64,000 nucleotides of DNA from contig VXCM01000243.1 in NCBI GenBank assembly GCA_014773175.1, positions 130,268 to 194,267 on the forward strand. Direction: 5' to 3'. Under the pieces are notes generated by a model. It saw only the letters and a program-made list of their open reading frames with translations, ran no database searches and was not told where the DNA came from. The stretch's first letter is position 1. The number at the start of each line of letters is the position of its first letter. A program made the position numbers and the translations under genes. The stretch is from Lucifuga dentata. Its lineage: Eukaryota > Chordata > Actinopteri > Ophidiiformes > Bythitidae. Below are positions 37,684-50,700 of this stretch, one piece after another.

Positions 37684-40600
37684 CCTCCAGGATTAACGGG
37701 GCACAGAGGCACACGTGGAAGGGAGGAAAAGTGGGGGGAGGAGAGGAGTGATGGAGAGAAAACCATTGAGGAGTTGGAAAGATGAGGCACCGTGATGGCT
37801 ACTTGTCCCTCTCCCTCACCCATTCTCCTCCTCCCTCCCCATTTGTTTCTCTTTCATCGGGATGCCATGCTCTGCAGCTAAAAACCACCATTCGTTTACA
37901 TTTATCTCCTCCTTTGAGTTTATTACTTTGGATGATAAGAGCGTCAAATAGGAGTCATTGTTTTTTATATCTTTTTTTTTTTTTNTTTTTTTTTTTTTTG
38001 TATGTAAGGTTGTTTGTGTGGGAATATGGCTTTTGTATTGCCTATAACACAGCATCCAGCAGCCTTTGTTTTTGTCATTTCGATGTTTGTTTTTTCCGTT
38101 GTGACGTTAGGGAAGGTTGGGGTCGTGTGGTGTAATTGCGAGGTCACGGGGAGTGCAGAGGTCAGATTCCAGCACAACGTGAGGTCACTCTCGGGGGTCA
38201 GCAGAGAAGGCTCCTGCTTGATGTAAGAAGGAAGGTTATGGTGAGCCTCATCTAATGCAAACGCTTTGTCTTCCGGTTGGCTGACAGCCAGACCTCGCCC
38301 AAATGCTCCATGTGCACTCAGCCAAACAAATCTTCTCATGTGGGTTCCTCCTCCTCCATCCCTCAGCATTTAGACTCCTCCCCTTCCTGTTCCTTCATAC
38401 AGAGTTAATGGATCGACTTCTGGGTTAACTTCCTGCCATTCATCATGCTTCTCCCTGCTGCATTAGCTGTAGGCCAGTGTGTGTGTGTTCTGTTTTGCCC
38501 CTTTTGCTGTGACTCATGAAGGGAAAGATGTGTAACTTAGAACAAAACGATTCAAGCCTTCGTCTTTACTTTCAACTACTTGGACTGTGTTGCTTTGGCA
38601 GGAATCAGCCCAGAAGTCCTGCGAGGCCCCGATGATTAACAGAAGTCACACCTTATTTTAGTATCTTCGTGTCGGGTGTGACGCAACATCAACAGCCCTT
38701 AAACTTTCTCTTGCCATCAGCACCTTATAAGTGAAATGAAAAATGTTGCACTTTTTATTTTGTCGTTAGAGGTTAGCTCTTGTTCTGTTACGTGTGTTGC
38801 GACAAAAGAACTGTTCACAGGAAAACAAACGCTGCTCTTAGACTTCAATCTCGGAGACCTGATCCCAAACGTTGCCTCCTGGCACGGGTGCTTCTCAGAG
38901 ATATGCAAGGATGAGACGGAAAGAATTTGCTGCAATATTTGGAAGAGTTTTTCTAAAAGCCTTTCCAATCCGTTTTCAAAGCGCTCCGTGGCGTTCAGGA
39001 GGCGGGTTTGGGACCAGGTTATAGTGTTTGCAGCAGCGTGACTGCGGTGGTGCGTTCAGGGCACACGCAAAAAAAAAGCGGTTTACCTCCAGCATCGTAC
39101 CAGCACACACCCGAGCGGCGTGTGTGTCAGTGTTCCAGGAGCAAAGACATAAAGAGAGAACAAACGGGAGGAGAAAGGTCGGGAAGAGCAGCCGCAGATA
39201 TTAAAGATATTTGTTTTAAGTCGTTAAGTAACACCAACAGCTGCGGTCTCGTCTCGAACGCTGATTCGAGTCTGTTTTCATCACCGTTTGTAGTGTCGTT
39301 GACGTTGCTGAAAGGTGGTTTTATCTGTGTTGAATTTGGCAGATTCGTGCATAGATGTGGTAATATTATTTTCTGGGTTTTTTTGTTTTTTGGTTGCTTT
39401 TTTTTTTTTTTTTNTTTTTTTTTTTTTTTGTACATTTTGCACAAGAGGAAAGGAGCCAAATGTTACGAACGCGACCCCAGCGAGCTGATATGGTCTTAAG
39501 GGAAATGCAATATACCGGCATGTAAATGAGAAGAGTTTGTGCGTGTGACTTTGTGTATCTGGATAACCAACTAAAACGAGTAACGTCGTCCGTGACTAAT
39601 CTAACCCACGCAAGACGCTTCCATCATAATATGTCTGTTTCGATATCATAGATTATATTCACATTTATATTTTTACATTGGATTTTACTCATGAGATGTG
39701 TTAAAAAGGAGAATGAATGACGGTGATGTGGTAAATGAAGAACGATACTGCTTGAATTTATACGCTTAGTATAGATGTGCTCTTTAAAAAAAAAAAAAAA
39801 ANCTTTAAAAAAAAAAAAAAAAGCTCGAAAACAATTGCATGTTGCAGGACTAAATTTCCTTTTCCCTCTATTCTGTGGTGTTGGTTGTTTCCCCACACAG
39901 CCTAATATTCCCACCATGTTTTAAACACCTGTGTGTTCATTGTATACACTGTGCAAGATGTGTGCCTTTATACTCCGAAATTATTTAATTTTGTATTTTA
40001 TAATCTTTTTTTAAAACAAAGGTGAAATGTTATTTTAATAATAGGGTGTTTACTTTGACAAGCGTTATGCCGCATTTTTTTTATTTTTTTTATTTTTTTT
40101 TATTTTTTCTCAGCTCCCATGCCTTTCTCCGCTCCACAACCTCATGTTTTCTCAGTCAGTTTAACAAAAGCAGTCATGATGATCGTGTTTTAAAACAGCA
40201 AAAGCGGCGTGGAAAGTCTGGCAGAGTTCAGGTCAGATCCACGTTGGGATCTTTGGAGCGGAGTGAAATTACAGGAATCCTTTCAGAGCGGAGACGGTAT
40301 CTTATCATCTGCGCTGGTGGAGAACAATGTGTGTGCGCGTGTGTGTGTCTCATAATCATGTTTCGTGGTGCTCATCCTCACTGACTGACAGCTTCCCCCT
40401 CCGCCGCAGGGTCTGTCAGCGCCCACCGTTTTCATCTTATAGACCCATCGAACAGATGCGGTGTTTGATTTCAGGGAAGTGATTTTAGCGTTTGTCCGAA
40501 ATTTCTAACAGATTTCTGTCGTCTGGTTTCCGTGCGTCTTTTTTCGTGGAAGCGGGATCACATCTCTGAGATTTCCCATCAGCCTGCCTGCTTGTTTCCA

Positions 40601-41400
40601 GCAGGCTCACAGCTTGAGTTCGTGCTTTATTGATGTTTCTGCGCTTTCGCTGAACGGGCTGTTTTTTTGTTTGTTTTTTTTCCAAATTGTGTCACGGCTC
40701 ATTATGTATATAAGATGTCTCTTAAAAAAAAAAAAANAAAAAAAAAAAAAAAACAGGGAATGAGTGAGCACAATCAACTTCTAGTCCGCTTTGCTCTGTT
40801 TGGCCCTGGCGGCCTCTGTAGTCAGCAAGCTCACGTAGTAAACAGAGCAGTGCATGCTGGGAGAGCGAGTTTTTGGAAAATTAACGACGACGATGCCATT
40901 TTATGGACTTTAACAGATGCAAATCAAGACGATGGCACGCACCGCCCTGCTGCTGTACTTTTCAATAAGTCATTGCTTTTGTGACTTCCCCCCACCACTC
41001 ATAACCCCCACCCACCACCTTTCAGTCCCTCCAGTCCACCCGCTGCCACCAGTATCTTGCCAAACTCGTCGTTCAGCAGTCAATACCTTACCTGAGCTTG
41101 AAGAACATTCTTTGGTGTGTAACGTGTCTGTCTGTCAGAACTGAGTTTTGTTTTTTGTTTTTTTTAATTAATGTGTACCCGGGGTCGATCATACGTGTCC
41201 AAAGTTGTGTACAAGTGGTTTATCAAGTGTTAAAGGAAATAAGATTATAAATACAAACACGATCTGCAGAGGTGGGCATTTTCCTCTGGTGTTCCGGTAT
41301 TATTTTTGAGGAAAAAAAAAAAAAAAAANAAAAAAAAAAAAAAAAGCAAAATGTTTTTTGAATCAGTGAATTAAATCTTTGAATTATAAAAGTCACCAGG
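37684..41400 (+). other. pip4k2a 3' UTR region, end unresolved
   Basis: Sequence after the pip4k2a stop. I found no AATAAA on the plus strand between the stop and about 42 kb. ATTAAA variants occur at 39200-39205, 41370-41375 and 41656-41661. Human PIP4K2A has a UTR of a couple of kilobases, so a UTR ending near 39-41 kb is plausible but unproven. Joins with N occur at 37985, 39414, 39802, 40737 and 41329 in A/T runs. Confidence 0.4.
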
Positions 41401-42837
41401 CCTGGAAAGCGCCCCCTGCAGGACGTGATTTGGTCTCACTTTGGCCCTGAAGCTTCTAATGCATCAATGTGGTGTGTGTGTGTGTGTGTGGTTGTTTTTT
41501 TTTTTGTTTGTCTGATGATGTTTGGTGAGAATCCCTTTCAGTGGCAGAGAGGCCAAAATGATGTATGTTTATTGTTCTACACATTTAATGATGTTAATAA
41601 TAATGATGATGATAATAATATGCTCCATTCCATAAGCGTTCATTCAAACCAATTAATTAAAGCACTTGTTCTGCTTAACTCAAAATCTACTTTGGATGTT
41701 TTGTTCTGTGGATGTTTTGTTTATTATTCCCTGTATTTATTCATTCATTTTAAACTTTTATGCTTATTTGTCGTATGCTTTGTAATGTTGGTGTAATGTG
41801 CAATTTGTCAAAGAATACTTGTTGCACAGGATTAACATATAAAACCACCACAATTATAGTTCCATGGTTTTAATTTTCACAGATTGTTTCTCATTGCAGG
41901 TTGTATGTTTATTGTCATATCTTTGTGTTTTTGTTTTTGCTTTTTTTTTTTTTTTTTANTTTTTTTTTTTTTTTTTTAATTTGTCTAAACTTCACTGAGT
42001 ATCAATCACAGTTAAAATAGTCTGGACATTTTCCAGGAAATATCGTTTATACCTCAGTATATTAATTTAGGAATTATGGAAAGGCAAAGATGCACACACA
42101 ATGCCTATAGCTGCATATTTGTGTGTATCTATAAACATTAACTACAAAAAAAAAGAACATCACCGATAGAAAAATGTGAAAATGGTGGATTTAAAGGGAG
42201 AAAATGTGAATATTTTATTTTTTTCCCCACTTTGAAAGAAATGACCGTAATTGTTTAATGTGTATGACGTAAAGGCTCCTCAATAGAACCAAAAAGTAGG
42301 AGTTTAAAAAAAAAAAAAAGCTTTCAAAATGATCAGTTATTAGCTGATTGCTTTTTGGAAATATAAGATGACCAACGTGCTGCTAAAACGTAATTAGCGC
42401 AAATATTGCGTAAAGTGACGATTTTTTTTTTTTTTTTTTTNTTTTTTTTTTTTTTTTTTAATTTTACATATGGGCGAAACTGTGTCCATAGTGTTTGTTA
42501 ATTATTATCTAATTTCAGAAGTCAGCATTTTAGCAGGTGAACAGTAAATTTATCTTCTCTTTCCACGCTTATAACCGCTTCAGACTGAACTGAACAAATA
42601 TGAAAATGTCATAAAATTTTATTTTTGAAGCATCTTTATCTAGTAAGTGCCTGGAAACCAATTGCTTAAAAATACAACCCATATAGCCAAACAAAATGTC
42701 TGGAAATCAATTTTCATTCTATTCTAGAAGAGAGTGACGCTGAATTTGACGCTAAATGGTGAGAAATACTAATATAAGCCTTCAAGACTGTTAAGACTAT
42801 TATTTGAAATACTACTACTACTACTAATAATAATAAT

Positions 42838-42864
42838 AATACTTTGAAATACTTTCAAAGTATT
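42838..42864. repeat. Perfect 12-bp inverted repeat
   Basis: AATACTTTGAAA and TTTCAAAGTATT are separated by TAC. It follows an (ACT)n/(AAT)n run. Confidence 0.7.
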
Positions 42865-43015
42865 ATTGATTTTCTCTTTGCATTTCTCTGGATATTTTTG
42901 GCTTTTGTTCAGCCTCTGAAAAAACATTTATATTAGTTGATATTAGCATTTATATTAGTGGGTTTCCTGTTTTTAGTCTTTGAATCTGGATTTTCATGAG
43001 TTCCAACAGCCTGGA

Positions 43016-43017
<2 letters not shown>

Positions 43018-43078
<61 letters not shown>
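43018..43078. repeat. (GT)n microsatellite, about 60 bp
   Basis: The longest uninterrupted dinucleotide array in the window, followed by (GA)-rich sequence. It is probably polymorphic. Confidence 0.9.
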
Positions 43079-43080
<2 letters not shown>

Positions 43081-43398
43081 TGAGTGTGAGAGAGAGAAAG
43101 AGAGAATGACTCCGGCTGGATGCATAAACATAAAACGCAATATTGAATTAAACCATCATCTGATTCACCATTTGGGTATTTAAATGTTATGAGTTTAACT
43201 ACAGACCTCATTAGTCCAGTTTCTGTTATATATATTTTTTTTATTTTACATCTTGCATATTTCTAATATCATTGAACTCGATATTTGACAACTATTAAAA
43301 TGCCAGTTTACAATTTGCACTTTGTCACTGAACAAATCTGATGAAAGTAAAAACAAAAAAAGTCCGTCGTTGCACAACAGGCACAATGTAACAGCTTC

Positions 43399-43463
43399 TT
43401 GCAAGACAATACTGCATATTCATCACTATACATATATGTATTGATGAATATATTGTCTTGCAA
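43399..43463. other. 65-nt hairpin, miRNA-precursor-like
   Basis: TTGCAAGACAATA (43399-43411) pairs perfectly with TATTGTCTTGCAA (43451-43463). After a 5-nt bulge, TATTCATCA pairs with TGATGAATA, and a further few pairs close a tiny loop. The stem is about 27 pairs. It could be a miRNA-like precursor, a MITE remnant or chance in AT-rich DNA. It matches no miRNA I recognise. Confidence 0.4.
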
Positions 43464-43587
43464 CAGGTTGTCATAACTGCTTAAATATAAATTCTAACAA
43501 ATGCCTATTCTTTTTCAAATCCAGTTTCTTTGGTTTGTACCTTTTAAACTTTTTTTTATAAATCAGGAATAATGCAATATTGCTTAC

Positions 43588-43588
<1 letters not shown>

Positions 43589-43625
<37 letters not shown>
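43589..43625. repeat. (ATT)n microsatellite
   Basis: Trinucleotide ATT repeat with one AGT interruption. Confidence 0.85.
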
Positions 43626-43788
43626 TGATAAGACAGAATATAGACTGTTTATTGGTGTTTATTTCTTTAGACCACCGGCTGCAGCACTTTGTTAATGATT
43701 AAAAATATTCGGTTCATCTGTATGAAGAAAATACCCTTTTTTAGATTTACATTTCAGATATCCAGGCCAAATATCAGAATTTTTTTTT

Positions 43789-43850
43789 TTAAGAGGAGAT
43801 GGGTAGGAGCTACAGCCATGACCTGCTCAGATCTCCTCTTTGTTAAGAGT
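43789..43850. repeat. Short interspersed repeat, copy 1
   Basis: AGAGGAGATGGGTAGGAGCT, then ACAGCCATGACC, then CTCCTCTTTGTTAAG. It resembles the segment at about 45150-45210, which has GGAGGAGATTGGCAGGAGCT, CCAGCCATGACC and CCCTCTTTAAG. The class is unknown. Confidence 0.5.
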
Positions 43851-44685
43851 GGGAGTCAGGAGGAGGAGGTGGAGAAGAAGAGGAGACAAGGAGCAGACAG
43901 TAAACAAAGACCGGAGCGCCATGTGCGCTGCAGCTGCTGCTCCTGCGGCTCAAATGCAGTGAGGAGAAATGGCCGCCAGGGGGCAGACTGACCCCTGAAA
44001 CCACAGACAGACCAGGGAGAAATTCATTATCCAGGTACGTGCAATATCTATATGTGTTTATTCTACTTTTCATTGCGTGTTATTAATACTTTAATTGATT
44101 ATTATTTATTTTTCTATTGTGATTAATTATCTGATTAGTCATGTGATGTGATTATGCAAATGTGAAAGATATATAATCACGTTTCAAATGATGATTTGCC
44201 CTCATGTTAAGATTTGGATTCAGTTTCAAGCAAGCATCTAACCTGCTGAAGTGTTTCTGAGCAAGTAATTGAACCCACAACTGCCTCCAAATCTGTTGCC
44301 CTGCTGCTGATTCTGACGTTTGACCTCCCTATAAAGACAGCGTTTGTATATGAGGTGTTGTGGCAGATGATAAGTTGTTAGAATGGGATAATAAAGGTGT
44401 TTGCTGGAAGAATGGAGGTGAGTGTAGTTTATTCAGATAGTCTTCTTTATTTCAAATCTGGCTCATCTAATATATATTTATAGATTTACATTCATGAATA
44501 TTCAGAAACAAAGTCTCACAAAATATCCCTCAATCCAACCCTCTCACGGTCCAATCTGTACTCGCATTTCCCAGTAACACACATCTCAAATGTGTAAAAA
44601 AAAAAAAAAACAAACAAAAAAAAACCTACAAATAGAAATGAAAAAATGTTAAAACTGCTTCAAATTACTGTCAAAACCTCTAAAT

Positions 44686-44691
44686 TTTATT
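44686..44691 (-). terminator. Polyadenylation signal candidate for spag6
   Basis: AATAAA on the minus strand lies 35 nt past the spag6 stop codon, implying a very short 3' UTR if used. Signals further downstream cannot be excluded. Confidence 0.45.
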
Positions 44692-44725
44692 AATGTTTTC
44701 TTGAGATGTTTAATGTGAGGTGATG

Positions 44726-47700
44726 TCAGGCTGGTTGGTAGTTCTCTAAACGGTCCAACAGGGCCTCCGAGTATCCAGGGGAGTAGTACCTGCAACACAC
44801 ACACACACACACACAATATAAAAATGTTAATTCAGATAGTGCTGAATTCACATTTTTGAATCTGATTTATAAACACATTTTGACAGAAAACAAACCTTGA
44901 TCTTTGTCACTTACTGTGACTGACTTAGATTTATTTACTAGATTTTGTGTATCTGTTTCTTTCCAAAAAAAAAAAAAAAANAAAAAAAAAAAAAAAGCAT
45001 TTTGTATTTCTGAAAAATGCATACGTTACTTTGAATCAGCTGTGCTCGGTTGACTGTGACAGGAAGGATGTGGTAGAGAAGAGAAATGATACTTTAAAAA
45101 TACCATTGTCATGAGGTACAATCTAACTTGCAAATATCAGAAAATCTTTTTTAGGAGGAGATTGGCAGGAGCTCCAGCCATGACCAGACCCCCTCTTTAA
45201 GTTTGTTCAGTATGCAGCTCTGAAATGATTCTAAATGTATATGGTCATGTGACCTGACCAGTCATCTCCAGATTACTGTTTACATGAGAGCAGGTCAGAT
45301 GTTCCAATGTGTGTGTGTGTATACACCAACCTGACGATCTCCTCAGGGTAGCAGCTGTTGATGGCGTTGATGTACTGCTGCAGGGGGGAGCCGGCCTCAG
45401 CATCAATCTCCTGCACCTTCTTCAGCCCCCCGCTGGTCACGAACAGACGACGCGACTTGCTGCAATGAGGCAGCACCTGTAAGAGTAGAAGACAATCCAT
45501 CAATCAAATGCAAAAGATTTTATGAGTGTTGAACCACTACTGTGTTGTATCGTCTGATGTGAGAGCATAAAACAGACATTTATTTGAATGAACAATTGCA
45601 CATGATATTTTAAAGCTGTAATCTGACTCATACTTTGCTGAACTGGCAGACAACGTGTTTGAGGATGTTGCTCGGAGCGTCGTAGAGGAGTGGCTCCAGC
45701 GCCGGCAGGTACGTGCACTTCTGCAGGATGCTTTTCAGAGCCTTCTTACTCTAAAAAAACAACAAAAAAAAAAAAGACAGGAATAAAATTGTGTATTTCT
45801 CTACTGACACAAAATAATGGTTGTGGTTCTGTAGAGAATCATCACAGCTTAAAGAACTAATTTATTAACAGATAGTTCCTCAGATCTGTCACTTAAGGTT
45901 AACAATTAATTTGTTTTGTTTGTTTGTTTGTTTTTTGTTTTTTTTTGGGGGGGGGCTCTTTATNAAAAAAAAAAAAAACATTTATTTGAAATATTAGGAA
46001 AAGAACCCTTCATGAAACAAATTCAGTTATAAGAATGATTCTTTAAAGAACACTTGTCTAAAAGGTTCATTGTTAAAGCGGCTCTTCTGTAGCATCTCTC
46101 TGCAGGATCATTCTACACTGAGTTCTAACCGGTATGTTTCTGTGTGGATTATACAATATCGCCCACAGTGGATCATTCCTGTGACCTCTACATTTACCCA
46201 CTCACCTTTTCCCCTTTTGTGCTGTTTCCAAAGCTAACTAGCCTTTTACTCAGGTGACCTTTACTTTGACCTTTGATCCCATGACTTCCAATCTTTCTAT
46301 GGCTCAATACTATAGATTATTGATCTTGGTCATTAACCAAAGGAGAATTTCACTAGAAATCAAACATCCTCCTGTTTGCTTTAAGCACTGGATGAGTGTT
46401 TTGTGGGTAAAACGTTTAGCAGTGGATGATGACTCAAACACACTGATCGCTGCCTCTTCTTACTTTGACCTGCAGGTCCTCTGAGCTGTTAGCGTCCATG
46501 TAGAGTTCTAGCATCTTTGGCAGAAGGTTGGCGGTGGCCACGGCCTTGGCATGCTCAGGGGTGTGATGGCCAATCTGGCCGATTGACCAGACCGTGGCCG
46601 CCTTCACATGACTTTCAGGCTCCTCAGAGAGACATAAGGCCAGCTGGGGCAACCCCTGGAGAACACAGCAGAACAGCTTTAACTTCTATGACCTTCATAC
46701 AGGATCTGAAGGAACTTCATTGGAGTTTCTGAGTCACGTGATTGGTTGAGAGAAGATGAACATGAAGAAATGCACCTTGGAGAGAATGACAGCCATGGCG
46801 AGATTCTCAGTGTGTGCCGCCACGTATCCCAGCATCATGATCCCTGGCAGCCGCACGTTTCCATGACATTCACCCAGATAGTCGACCACTGCTGCTATAC
46901 CACCAGAATTTACAATCAACTGGGACAGCTAGAACCACACACACACACACACACACACACACAGATGGGTTACTGTTTTTGTGTGCCTTGCTGTGAGTGT
47001 GTTGTATGCCTGCGAGTGAGTGTGTAGTACCTCAGGTGTGTGTTTGACCACCTCCCTCATCAGGGTTGTAACGTTCTTCCTGACGTACTCGTCCGGGTCT
47101 CTGAGGCAGGAAATGGCCACAGGGAAGATCTCAGCCTCTACCACCATCTCCGCCAGGCTAACGGAGTGTTTGCTCATCTGACTGAGGGCCGAGAAGACCT
47201 GTCTCTGTGCAGCGGGGGAGGGGCGGTGAGAAACAAGACGCTTTGTGTGAATTCTGCCCAGAGATGCCGCGCAGTTCTGCTAATTCAATTACGGGACTGC
47301 CTCGTGTTGCATGATTGATCCCAAAGACGGCATCTATTTGAACCTTTCATGAAATATCTGATTGTTTGGCTCACCACATTTGAAATATACATTAGAAAAT
47401 GTATATCAGAGATACATATCTTTCTTAGAAATATACATCAGAAAATATCCATAGTAAGTACAGAATTACAAAAGTAAAAAAAAAAAAAGTCTGTGTAGAT
47501 ACTTTAGATGTTACAAGATCTACCAACATTCTTCATGTTTAGGACAGTTGTGAAAATTTCAAAGAATTTTTGAATGATAGGTGTCATTTTTAGTCACATT
47601 TATTCAATCTTCCTTCAGCTTTCCATGACTGACTATCGTACATTTTCTCTCAAATTTGAAGTTATTTTATTGCTAATCTGTATTCAGTGTAGCTCAAAGT

Positions 47701-50700
47701 ACAAAGGAATATTTTCAAATTAATTCTATAGTGAAGAATGTTTCTTTTTCATTTAACTAAACTGACTATTTTCCATTAATTAAATTAAATTAAATGAGCA
47801 AAAATTCCAAGTAAGCTTCTAAATAAGCCCTTTTTTTGTTCCACATAGTCTATTCTAACTGATTTATCAAATAATTCTATATTTTTTCCCTTAAAGGTTG
47901 AATCTCTTTTGAGATTGAAAATAGAAGCTGTTCTGCAATATTTTAATGTCCCATTACAAAGAAGATACATAACTGAATCTGATAGGAAATGACATTAAGC
48001 AACAGTGTTAATAATCAATTCAATAATCAAAATAATCACCATATTCATGAGATTATCTAAATATGTACAAATCTCCAAAATCTGATTTTTAAATTTTTTA
48101 ATCTTTTTTTATTTTTTTGGGAAAGTACTTGAAGTTTTTTTTTTTTTTTTTTANTTTTTTTTTTTTTTTTTTACTATTGCACAAAATAAAGAGACTTCAA
48201 AGCAGCACATTTCTTATTGTAGTGCTGAAAAATGAGCCCATTTCATTCAAAATTCTTTCCTTCATGCACTATTCCATTATTGGCCATGTTAAACCAGAAG
48301 CTGATCTGGAAATCAGACCAGGATCAGGACCAGTTTGTCCTTTGAACTGGTCTTACCTTAAGTTTGGCATCTGGGTGGAGGATCATCTGTGCCAGGTGGG
48401 CGATGGCGCCGGTGTCCACCACGGTCTGAGCCAGCTCTGGTGTGTGTTTGGAGATGTCGCTGAGGCCCGAGGCTGCGATGCGTTTGAGGGCCAGTTCGGG
48501 TTCCTGAAGACACAACACCAGCAGGGGAACAGCTCCCGCATCCACAACCAACTGAGACAACTCTACACACAGTGGAAAGAGGTGGGAAATATGACAACAC
48601 ACACTGATGGTGGATGTATGTGTGTGTGTCCTCGATGCAACCACATGCAGACTTTAAATAATCTTAGAATTCTTCATCTTTACATCTTCACACAGAAAAA
48701 TAAAGGTTCTCAAGTGGTTCTTTAAAAGACTCTACAGAGAACCATCAGCAGCTAAAGAACGATTTCATTTAGAAGATGGTTTTGGAGGGTTTCTCATTAT
48801 TGCAAAGTCAAGAACTCAAAGATACTGATTAGGTGGAAATTTTAGGTCAAAAAAGGGTTCCACATTGAACTATTTGGTTGTACAAGGAACTTTCTTAAAA
48901 ACAAAAAGAGAAGAAACCTTTATCTTTAAGGAACAGTCCACAAACAGCCATTATTTGAGAATTATGGCATCACTGTGTAGAACCACTTCTGAGTGCAAAT
49001 TTCTGTGTGGAAACTGAGAGATGGAACATGTGTGTCCTTACGCGCGTTGTGCCGTGCGATGTAGCCCAGAGCCCAGGCGGCGGCCTCCTTCACCCCAGGG
49101 TCAAACTCCTCCAGGCAGAAAACCAGAGCGTCCACCCCCCCACAGGCCACCACAGCCTGGGACAGCTCTGGGGAGTGTTTGGCCACTGCTCGCAGCACGA
49201 ATGCTGCAGCCTTCTTATAGAACCTCTACACACACACAAACACACACACATATCAGTGTCATGGCTCTGACATTCAGCTTTTATTAGCAGTCAGATATTC
49301 ACCATTTATGTTAATTTGATTGAGATTAATCACTGATGCATGAAAACCTCAGTGCAAAATCTGAAATGATGTTAATTTGTTTTATTACATTTTTCATTAT
49401 TTAAATGCTTGATTATAAGGTTGTTTTTTTTTTTTTTGNTTTTTTTTTTTTTTGTAATTCTTCCCATTGAGTTTCTCTTACCATTTGTTGGCTGGAGTGG
49501 ATTTTCTAGGTGGATTAAATGTTGCAAACCCAACTGAGATATTTTTTATTTTGTGTAGCTCTCTGGAGATTTTTAGTGTCTCAGAGAGACACTAAAACTC
49601 TTATTTCTCTTAGCAAGTTTTGGGATTTAAAAAAAAAATGCCAGGTTTAAATTGAATGCTATCACATGTTAAGAGCCACTGGCAGTTTCTGACTAAAACA
49701 GCATTATGAGATCCATCCCATTTAAACCCTGAGCTTGATTGCATCCTTTAGACGTAAAATATTTCATGGACCTGAAACAAAGCCACATGGATAATGCTTT
49801 TTTTTTTTTTTTTTTTTNTTTTTTTTTTTTTTTTTTGGACTGCAATTACTAAACCAGGCCTCCAATCTCTGCAGGAACTGTGACGCCTCTAAGTGGGCTG
49901 ATGAGAGAGAGAGAGAGAGAGAGAGTGAGAGAACAAAGGCCTGGGTGCTTTCGTGGTAAAGGGCTCTTTGGTTTTGAAGTAGCCCCACAGGCAGACCGCC
50001 AAGTTAGCCCACCACACACTCTCATATTCAGGAAGCAGATGTTCCTGTGGGGTCTCGGCCTCTGTTTGCCTCTGTCTCTCTCTCTCTTTCACACACACAA
50101 ACATCCACATGGCAAAGATTGACATAACTACAATATCAATATATCGAGGTCCACTAATCTAACACACTATGTGTCTGAAGGGTGGGACACTGACGTTCTG
50201 AGTGGACAGAGAGTGGACCAGCTGGGGCAGGATGTCCCCCTTCACCACAGCCTCAGCCAGGTCATCATTGTGGTCTGCCAGGCGGCCAAGAGCCAGAGCT
50301 GCTGTCTGCTGGATGGTGGGAACAACATCCAACAACATGGGACGCAGCAAGGACAGGACACCTAGAGGTGAGGGGAGAGGAGAGGGACAAGGAAAGGAAA
50401 AGGAAAGGAAAGGAAAGGACAGGACAGGAAAGGAAGAGAAAATATAAATATCAATATATAAATGCCAGAAATGGCAGCTAAATTTAACACATGCTATAGT
50501 TTTGTTACTTACCAGCACTTTGCAGAATTTCTATGTTTTGTGGTCGGGATGCCAGATCAGAAACTGTCTGAACAAACTGCATTCTTGCTTTCTGATACTG
50601 CTCGAAAACTGCAGAGAACAGCAGACATGGCAGCAGTGAACGGTTAGCTAAATCTCCCTTACATATTAAAAAAAAAAAAATGTCACCCAGAAGTTTAAAT

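Larger units (their letters stand above)
41401..44685. other. pip4k2a-spag6 intergenic DNA
   Basis: A tail-to-tail intergenic interval rich in A/T runs, N joins (41959, 42441) and microsatellites. It includes two hairpins (42838-42864, 43399-43463), a long (GT)n array and one copy of a short repeat at 43789-43850. No coding gene was recognised. Confidence 0.55.

Noticed and set aside
43018..43078. CRISPR-like or telomeric array
   Set aside because: It is a plain GT dinucleotide repeat with no spacers.
50159..50518. 119-codon minus-strand frame as a stand-alone gene
   Set aside because: Only the middle part is coding: it is spag6 exon 3 (50361-50195) with intronic read-in on both sides.
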